From positions 868,001 through 932,000 of the forward strand of contig NZ_CP039143.1 in the NCBI RefSeq assembly GCF_013343215.1: a stretch of 64,000 nt of DNA. The letters run 5' to 3'. The position numbers and the translations under genes are program-made. A model generated the notes under the pieces. The model did no database searches and was not told where the DNA came from. It saw only the letters and a program-made list of their open reading frames with translations. Of the stretch, positions 1 to 9,914 are shown piece after piece. Every line of letters starts with the position of its first letter. Within the stretch, counting starts at the first letter, position 1. Source of the stretch: Acinetobacter sp. 10FS3-1 (GTDB taxonomy: Bacteria > Pseudomonadota > Gammaproteobacteria > Pseudomonadales > Moraxellaceae).

Positions 1-198
1 GTCGAAAGGGCTTTTTAGCGGCTCAACACCGTCTGTATCGATGCCTTTCAGGGTTTCCATCATGCCTAAAATTTTATTTAAACTTTGAGCATATTCAGCA
101 GATTGCGTATCATTAAGAGATAACCTTGCGAGGTGGGCAATAGCTGAAACTGTTTCTGCATTTAAATCTGCAGAAGACTGTGCATCCGATGTAGACAT
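1..198 (-). CDS. gatC: Aspartyl/glutamyl-tRNA amidotransferase subunit C (partial)
   Basis: The reverse strand reads MSTSDAQSSADLNAETVSAI and continues with a HLARLSLND block and a LKGIDTDGVEPLKSPFD block, both typical of GatC. GatC is the small stabilising subunit of GatCAB, which converts Glu-tRNA(Gln) or Asp-tRNA(Asn) to the amidated form in the cytoplasm. The gene runs off the left edge, so the C-terminus is missing. In this genus gatA and gatB usually follow, and they should lie to the left. The gene is divergent from mreB across about 130 bp. Confidence 0.88.
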   Translation of the reverse strand, partial: MSTSDAQSSADLNAETVSAIAHLARLSLNDTQSAEYAQSLNKILGMMETLKGIDTDGVEPLKSPFD

Positions 199-308
199 AA
201 TATTACCTAATCAGTATTAAAAAATTCAAATTATCATGCGTTATGATAAGCGATTGACTTGTCCAAATCATCACATTTAGTTAAAGTGGCCACCTTGCGT
301 CCATATAA

Positions 309-1376
<1,068 letters not shown>

Positions 1377-1392
1377 GACAAGGATTCGGCGG

Positions 1393-2250
1393 GTGCAAGC
1401 ACATCTGTTTTCTCGACAACCGCCATCTTTTCGCTCTTTTATCATTGCATTGGTCACCTGTCTGGTAGTGCTGTTCTTTGACTGGCGCATGCCACATGTG
1501 GTCCAACCTGCACGGGATGTCTTGTACGCGGCTTATAATCCGATTTATGCCGTGGCCAGCTATCCGGTACTGTCGCGAGAATGGCTGAATCAACAAACCA
1601 AATCTGAAGCACAACTGCGTCGTGAAAATACCGCGATGCAGGCTGAGCTGTTGCAGGCCCAAGTCCGACTGCAAAAAATTGCCGAGCTTTCTGCCGAAAA
1701 TACCCGTTTACGTGGTCTGCTGGATACACCGCTGATTATTGATGGACGCATGGAAATTGCCGAGGTGATTGGCACAGATGCCGACCCCCTGCGGCATATT
1801 ATCGTGATCAACCGTGGTTCCAGAAATGACCTGAAAGTAGGACAGACCGTATTGGATGATAAAGGTATCATGGGGCAGATTATCAGTGTCTATCCACATA
1901 GTAGCCGGGTAATGTTGCTGTCTGATAAAGAGCATTCGCTGTCCGTACGTCTGGAACGTACTGGCATGCGTGCCATTGTATCCGGTACGGGCGATCTGGG
2001 ACGTTTAAAGATGGAATATGTACCGACCAGTGCCAACATCAAGGTTGGAGAAAAAGTATATAGCTCCGGGTTGGGCCAGCATTTTCCGGCCGGTTATCTG
2101 GTGGGGACGGTGGCTAAAGTCCAACGGCATAATTCAGGCGAGTTTGCCCAAATTGACATGATTCCGGCAGCACAGCTTGCGGGCGGGCATCATGTGGTGG
2201 TGTTATTCTCCGACTCACTGGCGATGGAGCAGCCGCATGTCAATCGCTAA
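1393..2250 (+). CDS. mreC: Rod shape-determining protein MreC
   Basis: 285 residues with the MreC layout: a short cytoplasmic N-terminus, one membrane segment (about residues 15-33), a coiled coil (about 65-108, heptad-like E/Q/L/R pattern), and a periplasmic beta-domain containing GQTVLDDKGIMGQI and VMLLSDKEHSLSVR. MreC links MreB and MreD to PBP2/RodA. GTG start. It follows mreB by 16 bp and its end overlaps the mreD start, consistent with one operon. Confidence 0.95.
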   Translation: MQAHLFSRQPPSFRSFIIALVTCLVVLFFDWRMPHVVQPARDVLYAAYNPIYAVASYPVLSREWLNQQTKSEAQLRRENTAMQAELLQAQVRLQKIAELSAENTRLRGLLDTPLIIDGRMEIAEVIGTDADPLRHIIVINRGSRNDLKVGQTVLDDKGIMGQIISVYPHSSRVMLLSDKEHSLSVRLERTGMRAIVSGTGDLGRLKMEYVPTSANIKVGEKVYSSGLGQHFPAGYLVGTVAKVQRHNSGEFAQIDMIPAAQLAGGHHVVVLFSDSLAMEQPHVNR

Positions 2251-2728
2251 GATGAAATCAAGAACACAGCGTGATCCTTTTCTGGCAATTGTAATATCGG
2301 TAATCCTCGCTTCGATCTTGATGGTTTATCCCTTGTCCTATACCTTGTCGGGCTGGCGTCCGCTGTTTATGCTGATGGTGATGCTGTTCTGGGTATTGTG
2401 TCAGCCCACCTGGTGCGGGATCTGGTTTGCTTTTGCGACCGGTATTTTTGCGGACTTGTTGCTGGATGCGCCTTTGGGGCTTAATGCCCTCAGTTTTATA
2501 CTTATCGCTTTTCTGGCACGTTTCCTGACCCGTGAACGCCGTATTTTGACCTTTTCCAATCTGTGGATCATCACTGCAATTGCCATTGTGGCCCATCTGA
2601 TGCTGATCTTTTTTGCCCAGATTTTAGCCAGCGTACAGTTTTCCTTTGCCCGGCACTGGATTCCAGTGCTGACCAGTATTCTGGTATGGCCTGTCCTTTA
2701 CTATATGTTGAAGAAATGGCGCATATAA
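2237..2728 (+). CDS. mreD: Rod shape-determining protein MreD
   Basis: 163 residues from the ATG inside the mreC tail (MSIAKMKSRTQRDPF). A second in-frame ATG at 2252, just after the mreC stop, is also possible. The protein is strongly hydrophobic with about five membrane segments and a GIFADLLLDAPLGLNAL block characteristic of MreD. It is the inner-membrane partner of MreC in the elongasome. The open frame extends upstream to 2177, but that part lies inside mreC and is not MreD-like. The 3' end overlaps maf by 13 bp, suggesting translational coupling. Confidence 0.93.
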   Translation: MSIAKMKSRTQRDPFLAIVISVILASILMVYPLSYTLSGWRPLFMLMVMLFWVLCQPTWCGIWFAFATGIFADLLLDAPLGLNALSFILIAFLARFLTRERRILTFSNLWIITAIAIVAHLMLIFFAQILASVQFSFARHWIPVLTSILVWPVLYYMLKKWRI

Positions 2729-3282
2729 TTCTTGCTTCTAGCTCGCCGCGACGTCGCGAGTTGTTACAGCAACTTGGACTGAGCTTTGATATTTATAGTC
2801 CGGATATCGACGAATCTGTGCATGTAGGCGAGTCCGTCGCAACCTATGTGGAACGTCTGGCACGGGCCAAGGCTGATGCCGTGGCGGAGCGTTTTCCAGA
2901 AGCAATTATCATCGCCGCAGATACCAGTTTAGGTGTCGACAATGAAATTTTGGGCAAACCCGCATCAAAACAGCATGCGATTGAAATGTGGACAAAAATC
3001 TCAGGGCGGTGGCATGATGTTTACACTGGGGTGTGTGTGCGTACAAAAGATGAAAAATACAGTATAGTCGTCAGAACCCAGGTTGAATTTCAGATACTGA
3101 GTGTCCAGGATATGGAAAGTTATTGGGCAAGCGGTGAGCCGGTAGGAAAAGCAGGTGCTTATGCAATTCAGGGCATTGCCGCACGCTATATTCCAAGCAT
3201 TCAGGGCAGTTATTCTAATGTGGTGGGTTTGCCCCTTTATGAAACAGTACAGTTATTACAGAGAGTTAAGGCACTAAATTAA
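2716..3282 (+). CDS. maf: Maf-family nucleoside triphosphate pyrophosphatase (YhdE-like)
   Basis: 188 residues from MAHIILASSSPRRREL. The Maf signature SSSPRRREL is near the N-terminus, followed by AADTSLGVDNEILGKP and QGIAARYIPSIQGSYSNVVGLPL. Members hydrolyse non-canonical or canonical NTPs (the YhdE type prefers dTTP/UTP) and affect septation. The longer open frame upstream is read-through of mreD sequence. The position directly after mreD is the usual one for yhdE. Substrate preference is inferred from the family and context. Confidence 0.92.
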   Translation: MAHIILASSSPRRRELLQQLGLSFDIYSPDIDESVHVGESVATYVERLARAKADAVAERFPEAIIIAADTSLGVDNEILGKPASKQHAIEMWTKISGRWHDVYTGVCVRTKDEKYSIVVRTQVEFQILSVQDMESYWASGEPVGKAGAYAIQGIAARYIPSIQGSYSNVVGLPLYETVQLLQRVKALN

Positions 3283-3324
3283 CTACTGATAAAAAAGAAT
3301 TTTTATAATGTTTTGAGTGTTGTT

Positions 3325-4779
3325 ATGTCTGACGAATTGTTGATTAACGTCACGCCAATGGAATGCCGCGTTGCGTTAATTGAAAACGGCACAGTCAATG
3401 AGCTGTTTGTCGAGCGCACGGCCAAGCGTGGTCTGGTTGGAAATATTTATAAAGGCAAAGTGGTCCGGGTTCTGCCTGGCATGCAAGCCGCTTTTGTCGA
3501 TATCGGCCTGTCTAGAACTGCCTTTTTGCACATTAATGACATGGTCTGGCCGCGCAATCAGCCTACACCAAATGTGTTTGAGCTGCTGCAACCGGGACAA
3601 ATTCTTACCGTTCAGGTTATGAAAGACATGTTGGGCACCAAAGGTGCGCGTCTTTCTACCGACCTTTCGATTCCTTCACGTTATCTGGTGCTGATGCCGT
3701 ATGGCAATCATATCGGAGTATCCCAACGGATTGAATCTGAAGATGAGCGAAACCGTTTACGTTCCATCATTGAGCATATTCAGGGTGAATATAAGCTTCC
3801 TGGTTCAGTCATTGTACGCACGGCTGCCGAAGGGATTGAAGAGGCCGCTATTGCCCAGGATATGGCTTATCTGGCCAAGCTCTGGGAATATATTCAGCGT
3901 AAACAAAAAGTCATTGCAGTCCCTTCACTGATTTTTGAAGAACTCCCTTTACCTGAGCGGGTGATTCGTGATCTGGCAAATGAGAATACCGCCAAAATCT
4001 ATATTGATTCACGTGAAATTCATAGCAAGTTGCAAGAGTTTGTCGAAGAATTCGTACCGAGCATGAAGGATCGTTTGCTGCATTATCCAGGTGAACGTCC
4101 GATTTTTGACTTGTACAATGTTGAAGAGGATTTGCAAAAGGCCTTGCAGACCCGTGTCGCACTCAAATCTGGTGGCTATCTAATGATTGATCAGACTGAG
4201 GCCATGACTACGATTGACATCAACACCGGTTCTTATGTCGGTGGCCGTTCCCTAGAAGATACCGTATTCAAAACCAATATGGAGGCTACCCAGGTCATTG
4301 CACGTCAACTGCGCTTGCGTAATCTGGGTGGAATTATCATTATTGATTTCATTGATATGCAGGAAGCCCTGCATCGTGAAGAGGTTATGAAGCAGTTTGA
4401 GCGTATGCTGGAACGGGATTATGCCAAGACCAAAATTACCCAGGTGTCTGAATTGGGTCTGGTGGAAATGACCCGAAAGCGTACCCGGGAATCTTTAGAG
4501 CATTTATTGTGTGAAGCATGTCCAACCTGCCAAGGGCGAGGTTATGTCAAAACAGCAGAGTCAGTGTGTTACGAAATATTTAGGGAAATTCTGCGTTATG
4601 CACGGGCGTATGAGTCACAGAGTGGCTTTACTGTCGTTGCTCATCCTGCGGTGATTGATCGCTTGTTAACTGCAGAAGCACCAGCAGTCGCTGATCTTGA
4701 GCATTTTATTAATCGTGTGATTAAGTTCCAAGTGGAAAATTTATATACGCAAGAGCAATACGATATCATTCTGAGCTGA
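3325..4779 (+). CDS. rng: Ribonuclease G
   Basis: 484 residues beginning MSDELLINVTPMECRVALIE, very close to known RNase G N-termini. That favours the ATG at 3325 over an in-frame TTG 12 bp upstream. It has an N-terminal S1-type RNA-binding domain (about 35-125), the catalytic DNase I-like core with the DINTGSYVGG motif, and the zinc-link CEACPTCQGRG. It matures the 16S rRNA 5' end and degrades some mRNAs. It lacks the long C-terminal scaffold of RNase E. Last gene of the mre-maf-rng series. Confidence 0.95.
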   Translation: MSDELLINVTPMECRVALIENGTVNELFVERTAKRGLVGNIYKGKVVRVLPGMQAAFVDIGLSRTAFLHINDMVWPRNQPTPNVFELLQPGQILTVQVMKDMLGTKGARLSTDLSIPSRYLVLMPYGNHIGVSQRIESEDERNRLRSIIEHIQGEYKLPGSVIVRTAAEGIEEAAIAQDMAYLAKLWEYIQRKQKVIAVPSLIFEELPLPERVIRDLANENTAKIYIDSREIHSKLQEFVEEFVPSMKDRLLHYPGERPIFDLYNVEEDLQKALQTRVALKSGGYLMIDQTEAMTTIDINTGSYVGGRSLEDTVFKTNMEATQVIARQLRLRNLGGIIIIDFIDMQEALHREEVMKQFERMLERDYAKTKITQVSELGLVEMTRKRTRESLEHLLCEACPTCQGRGYVKTAESVCYEIFREILRYARAYESQSGFTVVAHPAVIDRLLTAEAPAVADLEHFINRVIKFQVENLYTQEQYDIILS

Positions 4780-4909
4780 AATTGTAACAGAATATCGTTA
4801 AACACTTGTTACATCTGGAATTTTACAATTGGGTCGAGATTTACAATACTAGAAACATCAAATTAGCCAAAGCCATTTCTCCCCGTTCTAGGCTTAGCAA
4901 AAGGAGTAT

Positions 4910-5086
4910 ATGATGAGTATGAGTAAAGCGGTTGTAAATAAAAGCCTAAAACATGTACTAGAACCAAAAACTGTTCATGCTGGATATATTGTTGATGAGC
5001 GCGGTAATGAAGTTCAGATTACGGCTTCTATGATTCGTACGGTGTGCCATCAGTTATTAAAACAGTGTCGTACTATTAAGGGTTAA
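4910..5086 (+). CDS. Small PA1571-like protein
   Basis: A 58-codon ORF preceded by a strong AAGGAG ribosome site. It reads MMSMSKAVVNKSLKHVLEPK, then HAGYIVDERGNEVQITASMI, then a Cys-containing tail (RTVCHQLLKQCRTIKG). The GY-x-D-x-G-N/R-E-x-x-IT pattern followed by a short helix resembles the uncharacterised PA1571 family found in Pseudomonas and Acinetobacter. No function is known. Starts at 4910, 4913 or 4919 are all possible. A clear terminator follows about 60 bp downstream, so it is probably a monocistronic unit. Confidence 0.75.
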   Translation: MMSMSKAVVNKSLKHVLEPKTVHAGYIVDERGNEVQITASMIRTVCHQLLKQCRTIKG

Positions 5087-5147
5087 TTCAAGTTTAACGA
5101 TTTTATTTTCTGTATAAAAATAATTCACTTGATGTAAATCAATAACT

Positions 5148-5180
5148 AAAGGGATCGATCAGATCCCTTTATTTGTTTTT
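5148..5180 (+). terminator. Rho-independent terminator after the PA1571-like gene
   Basis: A perfect 9-bp stem AAAGGGATC/GATCCCTTT with a 5-nt loop, followed by ATTTGTTTTT. It lies between the small rightward gene and the leftward wax ester synthase gene. Confidence 0.8.
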
Positions 5181-5272
5181 GCAGGATTGGCAAAAGTGCT
5201 TAATGCCAAGTTGTTGAGTTAATGTCTTCCTGTGAGGATGCAATTAAGCTACCGCTTGCAACTTTAGAGGGA

Positions 5273-6625
5273 TTAGCTCTCTATGAGCTGCTCAAAACGT
5301 TGAATTTCTTCTTCTAGATGAGTCAGTAGATTCTGCATTTTTGGTAAGGCATTACGGCAGGCAGTGAGGCCGACTTCAAGTTTGTCCAGATAGCTGGTCA
5401 TCGTGATATTCAGTGCCTGACCGTCCAATATAATCGAGGCAGGGTAGAGGGCTTCCAGACGTGCGCCATTCCAGTAAAGTGGCTCTTGTGGTCCTGGAAC
5501 ATTTGAAATGACCAGATTAAATGCCTGACGTTTAGGCATTAAACCCGATGCAATATTTAAACCGGCTGCACCATAAATAAATGCACTATAGTTTAAAATC
5601 TGATTGGCATTCATGCGTTTAAAACGTTCTTTGGCATTTAATACGCTGCGGCGCACAATGTCTAAACGCTCCAGTGGGTCATCTTTATGCGTACCGAGAT
5701 TTGCCAGAATCATGGTAATCCGATTGGAAAGATCGGAGTCATCGCTGCGTACTGAAGCTGGCACCATGGCAATCAGAGGCTTTTTAGGTAGTGCATTCTG
5801 GCTGAGCAAATATTCACGTAAGGCGCCTGAGCAAATCGCCAGTACAATATCATTAATGGTCACCCCTAATGCCTTGGAAATGTGGCGCAGGCGTGAAAAC
5901 TCAAAAGATTGGGCGGCAAAACGGCGTGAGGAGCTGACCCGCTGGTTTAAAATAGAACAGGGAGCCTGAAAACTGGATACATAGTCGGGATTGCGTCCCA
6001 TGTCTTTCATTATGGTCTGAGACAGCTCGTAAGCGACCCGTGGAGTACATTCAAGCTGCCCTTTAATAGTGCGCAGGATATTTTTTAGCCGGCTCACCTT
6101 CGGGGTCATTAAACGTTTAGCCCGTGGGCCCTGTACACACCAGGGAGGTACAATACTTTTTGCATCCGGATCGTGGGACAGTGATTTTTCGACTAGACGC
6201 ATTCCGGCAATGCCATCTACCATGGCATGATGTATTTTGAAATACATGGCAAAACGGTTATCTTCAATGCCTTCAATAATGTGACAAGTCCATAAAGGCT
6301 TGGCCCGATCAATCAGTGCGCTATGTTCCTGGGAAATATAGCTGAGTAATTCACGAATACGTCCAGGTTTAGGCAGAGCGATATGCCGAAAATGATGCTC
6401 AAGATCAAATTCTTCATCTTCGTCCCAAAATAGGCCGTTTAAGTAATTATTAAAAGGGGGAATCGGAGAAGATTTTGAATTACGAATATCGCTCACTAAG
6501 TCTTGAATAAAAGAGGCGGGTGCATGCTCAGGGATTTGAAACAGAAATAATCCGCCGACATGCATGGGTTGCTGGCGTTTTTCTAAAGTTAAAAAAATAA
6601 AATCAATCGGATGTAATGGACGCAT
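5273..6625 (-). CDS. atfA: Wax ester synthase/acyl-CoA:diacylglycerol acyltransferase (WS/DGAT)
   Basis: 450 residues. The N-terminus MRPLHPIDFIFLTLEKRQQP is nearly identical to A. baylyi AtfA as I remember it. The acyltransferase motif HHAMVDG is at residues 132-138, PLW at 110-112, NDIVLA at about 268 and NVPGPQEPLYW near 375, covering the family blocks in order. It esterifies acyl-CoA with fatty alcohols or diacylglycerol to make wax ester or triacylglycerol storage lipid at the inner membrane. It is monocistronic. About 100 bp upstream is a long perfect inverted repeat (6726-6750). Confidence 0.95.
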   Translation of the reverse strand: MRPLHPIDFIFLTLEKRQQPMHVGGLFLFQIPEHAPASFIQDLVSDIRNSKSSPIPPFNNYLNGLFWDEDEEFDLEHHFRHIALPKPGRIRELLSYISQEHSALIDRAKPLWTCHIIEGIEDNRFAMYFKIHHAMVDGIAGMRLVEKSLSHDPDAKSIVPPWCVQGPRAKRLMTPKVSRLKNILRTIKGQLECTPRVAYELSQTIMKDMGRNPDYVSSFQAPCSILNQRVSSSRRFAAQSFEFSRLRHISKALGVTINDIVLAICSGALREYLLSQNALPKKPLIAMVPASVRSDDSDLSNRITMILANLGTHKDDPLERLDIVRRSVLNAKERFKRMNANQILNYSAFIYGAAGLNIASGLMPKRQAFNLVISNVPGPQEPLYWNGARLEALYPASIILDGQALNITMTSYLDKLEVGLTACRNALPKMQNLLTHLEEEIQRFEQLIES

Positions 6626-6725
6626 AGCGTAGATTGCCTCACTGCATTTTCTTCAGCTGCTTTTGTGCAAGCAACCTTGTTAGAATTATTGGTATCGTAA
6701 GATAAAGTATAGCGATTTTGCCACA

Positions 6726-6750
6726 TACATAAAAGGAGTACTTTTATGTA
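6726..6750. repeat. Perfect 10-bp inverted repeat upstream of atfA
   Basis: Two arms, TACATAAAAG and CTTTTATGTA, flank a 5-nt centre (GAGTA). The element is between the cysH 3' end and the atfA 5' end, with a separate GC-rich terminator next to it. It lacks the GC-rich stem of a terminator, so an operator for a dimeric repressor acting on atfA is possible. This is inference only. Confidence 0.5.
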
Positions 6751-6764
6751 GCGGATAGGTTTAC

Positions 6765-6797
6765 AAAAAAACCACCGACAAGGCGGTGGTTTTTACC
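6765..6797 (-). terminator. Terminator downstream of cysH (bidirectional shape)
   Basis: The stem ACCACCG/CGGTGGT has an A-run on the left and a T-run on the right. It lies immediately after the cysH stop on the reverse strand. Confidence 0.75.
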
Positions 6798-6800
6798 AGA

Positions 6801-7535
6801 TTATTTTTTTAAATTGTCAGCGTGCAAACCGCATTCCTTATGAGTGGCTTCTTCCCACCACCAGCGACCTTCACGTTCATGCTGGTTTGGAAGTACAGGG
6901 CGGGTACATGGCTCACAGCCAATTGAAATAAAGCCTTTTTCATGTAGCGAATTATAAGGAATCTCCATCATGCGGATATAACTCCATATATCGGCGCTTG
7001 ACCAGTTTGCTAGCGGATTATATTTGATCAGCTGTTTGCCGGGGCCAGAAAAGCCGAGATCCGCCTGTACCACTGGGATTTCCTGACGGGTGCCCGGACT
7101 CTGGTCTTTGCGCTGCCCGGTAATCCAGCCATCCAGCGTCGCCAGTTTTTTACGTAAAGGCTGAACCTTGCGAATCCCACAACATTCCTGATGACCATCT
7201 TGATAAAAACTAAACATACCCTTTGTTGTGGTCAGTTGTTGAACGGCTTCAGTTTCCGGAAAGCAGATTTCAATATCAATATGATAGTGTTTGCGAACCT
7301 GCTCAATAAACTGGTACGTTTCGGCATGCAGGCGGCCGGTATCGAGACTAAATACCCGGAACGGCTTGCCCAGATGTGAGGCCATATCAATCAGAACTAC
7401 ATCTTCTGCACCTGAAAAGGAAATCGCAATCTCGCCAGATTGATTTAGCGCAAGCGCCAAAATTTCACTCGGTGATTTATCTGCATATTCGGATGCCAGC
7501 GCATCCACCATATCAATAGTCTGGATTTTGGTCAT
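6801..7535 (-). CDS. cysH: Assimilatory (phospho)adenylyl-sulfate reductase
   Basis: 244 residues. It has the PP-loop region [10 protein letters not shown] (39-48), Cys pairs CC at 118-119 and C207/C210 (GCEPC), and the catalytic ECGLH tail (C235). The four extra cysteines are typical of the [4Fe-4S] class that reduces APS, and often PAPS, rather than of the E. coli enzyme without a cluster. It reduces activated sulfate to sulfite with thioredoxin. It is divergent from thrH and about 6 kb from the sulfate transporter block. The shared intergenic region is a plausible CysB target, but no site was identified. Confidence 0.95.
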   Translation of the reverse strand: MTKIQTIDMVDALASEYADKSPSEILALALNQSGEIAISFSGAEDVVLIDMASHLGKPFRVFSLDTGRLHAETYQFIEQVRKHYHIDIEICFPETEAVQQLTTTKGMFSFYQDGHQECCGIRKVQPLRKKLATLDGWITGQRKDQSPGTRQEIPVVQADLGFSGPGKQLIKYNPLANWSSADIWSYIRMMEIPYNSLHEKGFISIGCEPCTRPVLPNQHEREGRWWWEEATHKECGLHADNLKK

Positions 7536-7740
7536 AAGAGTCCTGGCAACATAGGCCTGGAAGTGACGCGGCCTATCAACTAATTTAATTTATAGGCATT
7601 TTAATAGACTTCACTTAAAGGACTTAGCACTAAAAAATAAATACTTATGAGGAAAATAGATTTTAAAAAGAGCAGTGCAAAATTTATTTCTTCAGCTATC
7701 ATAAGACTGATTTTTTTAATACCGTTCAAAGGGGATAGTC

Positions 7741-8358
7741 ATGGAAGTCGTATGTCTAGATTTAGAAGGCGTTCTGGTTCCAGAAATTTGGATTAACTTT
7801 GCAAAAAAAACCGGCATCAAGGAACTTGAAGCAACGACACGCGATATTCCTGACTATGATGTACTGATGACTCAGCGTCTGAATATTCTTAAACATCATG
7901 GTTTAGGTCTAGATGATATTCAGGCTGTAATTGCGGAGATGGGACCTTTTGAAGGGGCAAAAGAATTTGTAGAGTGGGTAAGTACACATTTCCAGCTGAT
8001 TATCTTGTCAGATACCTTCTATGAATTTGCCCATCCTTTAATGAAGCAATTGGGCTGGCCAACTATTTTCTGTCATAAACTGGAAACAGATGGTAATGGC
8101 ATGATCACAGACTATAAATTACGTCAGCCGGACCAAAAGCGTCAGGCCGTAAAAGCTCTGCATGGCCTGAACTTCCGTGTGATTGCAGCTGGTGATTCCT
8201 ATAATGATACTACTATGCTAGGTGAAGCAGATCATGGTTTTCTGTTTGATGCACCTGAAAATGTGATTGCTGAGTTTCCACAGTTTCCGCCAATCAACGG
8301 TTATGATGCATTAAAAGAAGCGATTCGTAAGGCGTCGGTACGTGATATTCCAGCTTAA
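7741..8358 (+). CDS. thrH: Bifunctional phosphoserine phosphatase/homoserine phosphotransferase ThrH
   Basis: 205 residues of the HAD superfamily. It starts MEVVCLDLEGVLVPEIW, where DLE replaces the common DxD, as in ThrH. ILSDTFYEF gives the motif II Ser, and AAGDSYNDTTML is motif IV. ThrH moves phosphate from phosphoserine to homoserine, linking serine and threonine synthesis. A ribosome site (AAAGGGGATAGTC) precedes the ATG. A terminator follows at once. Confidence 0.92.
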   Translation: MEVVCLDLEGVLVPEIWINFAKKTGIKELEATTRDIPDYDVLMTQRLNILKHHGLGLDDIQAVIAEMGPFEGAKEFVEWVSTHFQLIILSDTFYEFAHPLMKQLGWPTIFCHKLETDGNGMITDYKLRQPDQKRQAVKALHGLNFRVIAAGDSYNDTTMLGEADHGFLFDAPENVIAEFPQFPPINGYDALKEAIRKASVRDIPA

Positions 8359-8374
8359 TTTTTAAGTTTGAAAT

Positions 8375-8402
8375 AAAAAAGGCACCAAAGGGTGCCTTTT
8401 TT
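8375..8402. terminator. Bidirectional terminator between thrH and the FadL-like gene
   Basis: The stem GGCACC/GGTGCC with a 4-nt loop is flanked by A-run and T-run, so it can serve both convergent genes. Confidence 0.85.
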
Positions 8403-8425
8403 ATTAAAGCTAAACTCTTTATCGC

Positions 8426-9595
8426 TTAGAAACGGTAGCCGATTTTTAGACCATAACCCATTGCATGGTTGTCTTCAAAATCACCTACAATAGTACTGCC
8501 AGTTTGTGCTTGAGCATCGCCTAACCAGAAGTATTTAACACCTGCTTGGATAAAATAATTTTCAGCGGGGCTATATTGTCCACCTAAACCGACGCTCCAA
8601 TAGCCTTCGACTGGACCCAATGTTGTCACAGGGTTACCTGCACCAGAGTCATAGCCCAAAGTTACAGAACCAGACCATTTGGATGTAAATTTATGACCTA
8701 CACCTAGGTTTGCAGACCACTGATCGTCAGAATAATCGATTAGGTTTTGACGGTTTCCAGGGTCTTGAATCTCAGATAAATCTCCAAGGAGGGATGGCTT
8801 AACTGCAAATTGGCTCCAATGAACCCAACGCACATTTGCGAAAGCTAAAGTATCTTTGGCAATGCCTGTTTGGAAGTCAAGGTTTACAGATTGAGGTGTT
8901 GTTGCATCAACACTATCAGTACGACTTGTAGGAACACCAGCAGGTAAATGAGGTAAAAGTCCTGCAGGAATACTAATATTTGATGATTGATTTGCTCTAG
9001 CATCATGTTGAATTTCTGAGCGGTAAGTAATTGCTGCTTTTAAAGCAATTTCAGGGATTTGATATGCTAAGCCAGCGATCCAACCCCAAGCTTGTTCTTT
9101 TTCGACTTCAACATTGTAACCAGTATTACCATAAGCTGCACCGCGTAGTTTAATATCAGCCTCTACAGTTTGCCATATTGGACCTGCATAAAAGTTCCAG
9201 TTTTCGTTTGGTTGGTAACCAATTAATGCAGTTAAGTTTTCTGTTTTTACATTAACAGATGTGCCTTCACCATCACTGCCAAATATAAGTGAAGTGGTAT
9301 CATATTCAGCTTCTGCACCATATGGTTGGTCGTAAATAAAGCCAAGAGAGATATTATCAGTTGCCTGAACCTTTACCGCAGCTGAAGGGAAGTAATATGA
9401 CTTTGCCATATCATCGACATTAAGTTTTTTAGATTTTACTTCTGCATCTAGAACTGTAATACCTGCTTCAGCATAGTTACCCGGCTGTAAAAAGGCAGAA
9501 ATAGATTGACCAGAACGGTCTAGGCCAGCTGCTTGAACTACAGAAAGAGGTAAAGTGCTAAGTAGAATAGCAGTATAAATTTTATTGAGCTTCAT
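8426..9595 (-). CDS. FadL-family outer membrane transport protein (copy 1)
   Basis: 389 residues from MKLNKIYTAILLSTLPLSVV, a Sec signal peptide cleaved after about VQA-A. An upstream extension to 9646 is possible but places extra residues before the signal peptide; an AGGGAA site precedes the chosen ATG. The mature start GLDRSGQSISAFLQPGNYAE is the FadL hatch segment, and the C-terminus GYGLKIGYRF ends in Phe, as in beta-barrels. FadL proteins admit long-chain fatty acids or hydrocarbons across the outer membrane. The substrate is unknown. It is paralogous to the next gene, with its own terminator and promoter region. Confidence 0.9.
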   Translation of the reverse strand: MKLNKIYTAILLSTLPLSVVQAAGLDRSGQSISAFLQPGNYAEAGITVLDAEVKSKKLNVDDMAKSYYFPSAAVKVQATDNISLGFIYDQPYGAEAEYDTTSLIFGSDGEGTSVNVKTENLTALIGYQPNENWNFYAGPIWQTVEADIKLRGAAYGNTGYNVEVEKEQAWGWIAGLAYQIPEIALKAAITYRSEIQHDARANQSSNISIPAGLLPHLPAGVPTSRTDSVDATTPQSVNLDFQTGIAKDTLAFANVRWVHWSQFAVKPSLLGDLSEIQDPGNRQNLIDYSDDQWSANLGVGHKFTSKWSGSVTLGYDSGAGNPVTTLGPVEGYWSVGLGGQYSPAENYFIQAGVKYFWLGDAQAQTGSTIVGDFEDNHAMGYGLKIGYRF

Positions 9596-9870
9596 GGTAC
9601 GTTCCCTGATGCCATCTGTAACAAAAATGTGCTGGAAAAGTAACATAATTTCAAAAAGAGTAAATACTCAGCTCTGTTGAAGAAATGAACGAAGGCGGTT
9701 AAATAAAAGAGTTGCTTAGAGTATTTATACTATATTTTGATATTAACTAAATGATAAATAAGAAAATAAAATAAAAAATAAATTTTAAAAAATTGATATT
9801 TGCAGGAGGATTAATTGCTCGTAAAACAAGCAAATGATATGCAAGTGTATAAAAATAAATAGTGAGCAAT

Positions 9871-9899
9871 AAAAAAACCACCCCAAGGGTGGTTTTTTT
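9871..9899. terminator. Terminator of FadL copy 2
   Basis: The stem CCACCC/GGGTGG with a 3-nt loop has seven A on the left and seven T on the right. It lies just downstream of the leftward FadL copy 2. Confidence 0.85.
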
Positions 9900-9914
9900 A
9901 TGAGGTATTAGATA

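Noticed and set aside
2563..2715. 51-residue extension of Maf
   Set aside because: It is the mreD sequence read in another frame; Maf proteins begin at the ILASSSPRR segment.
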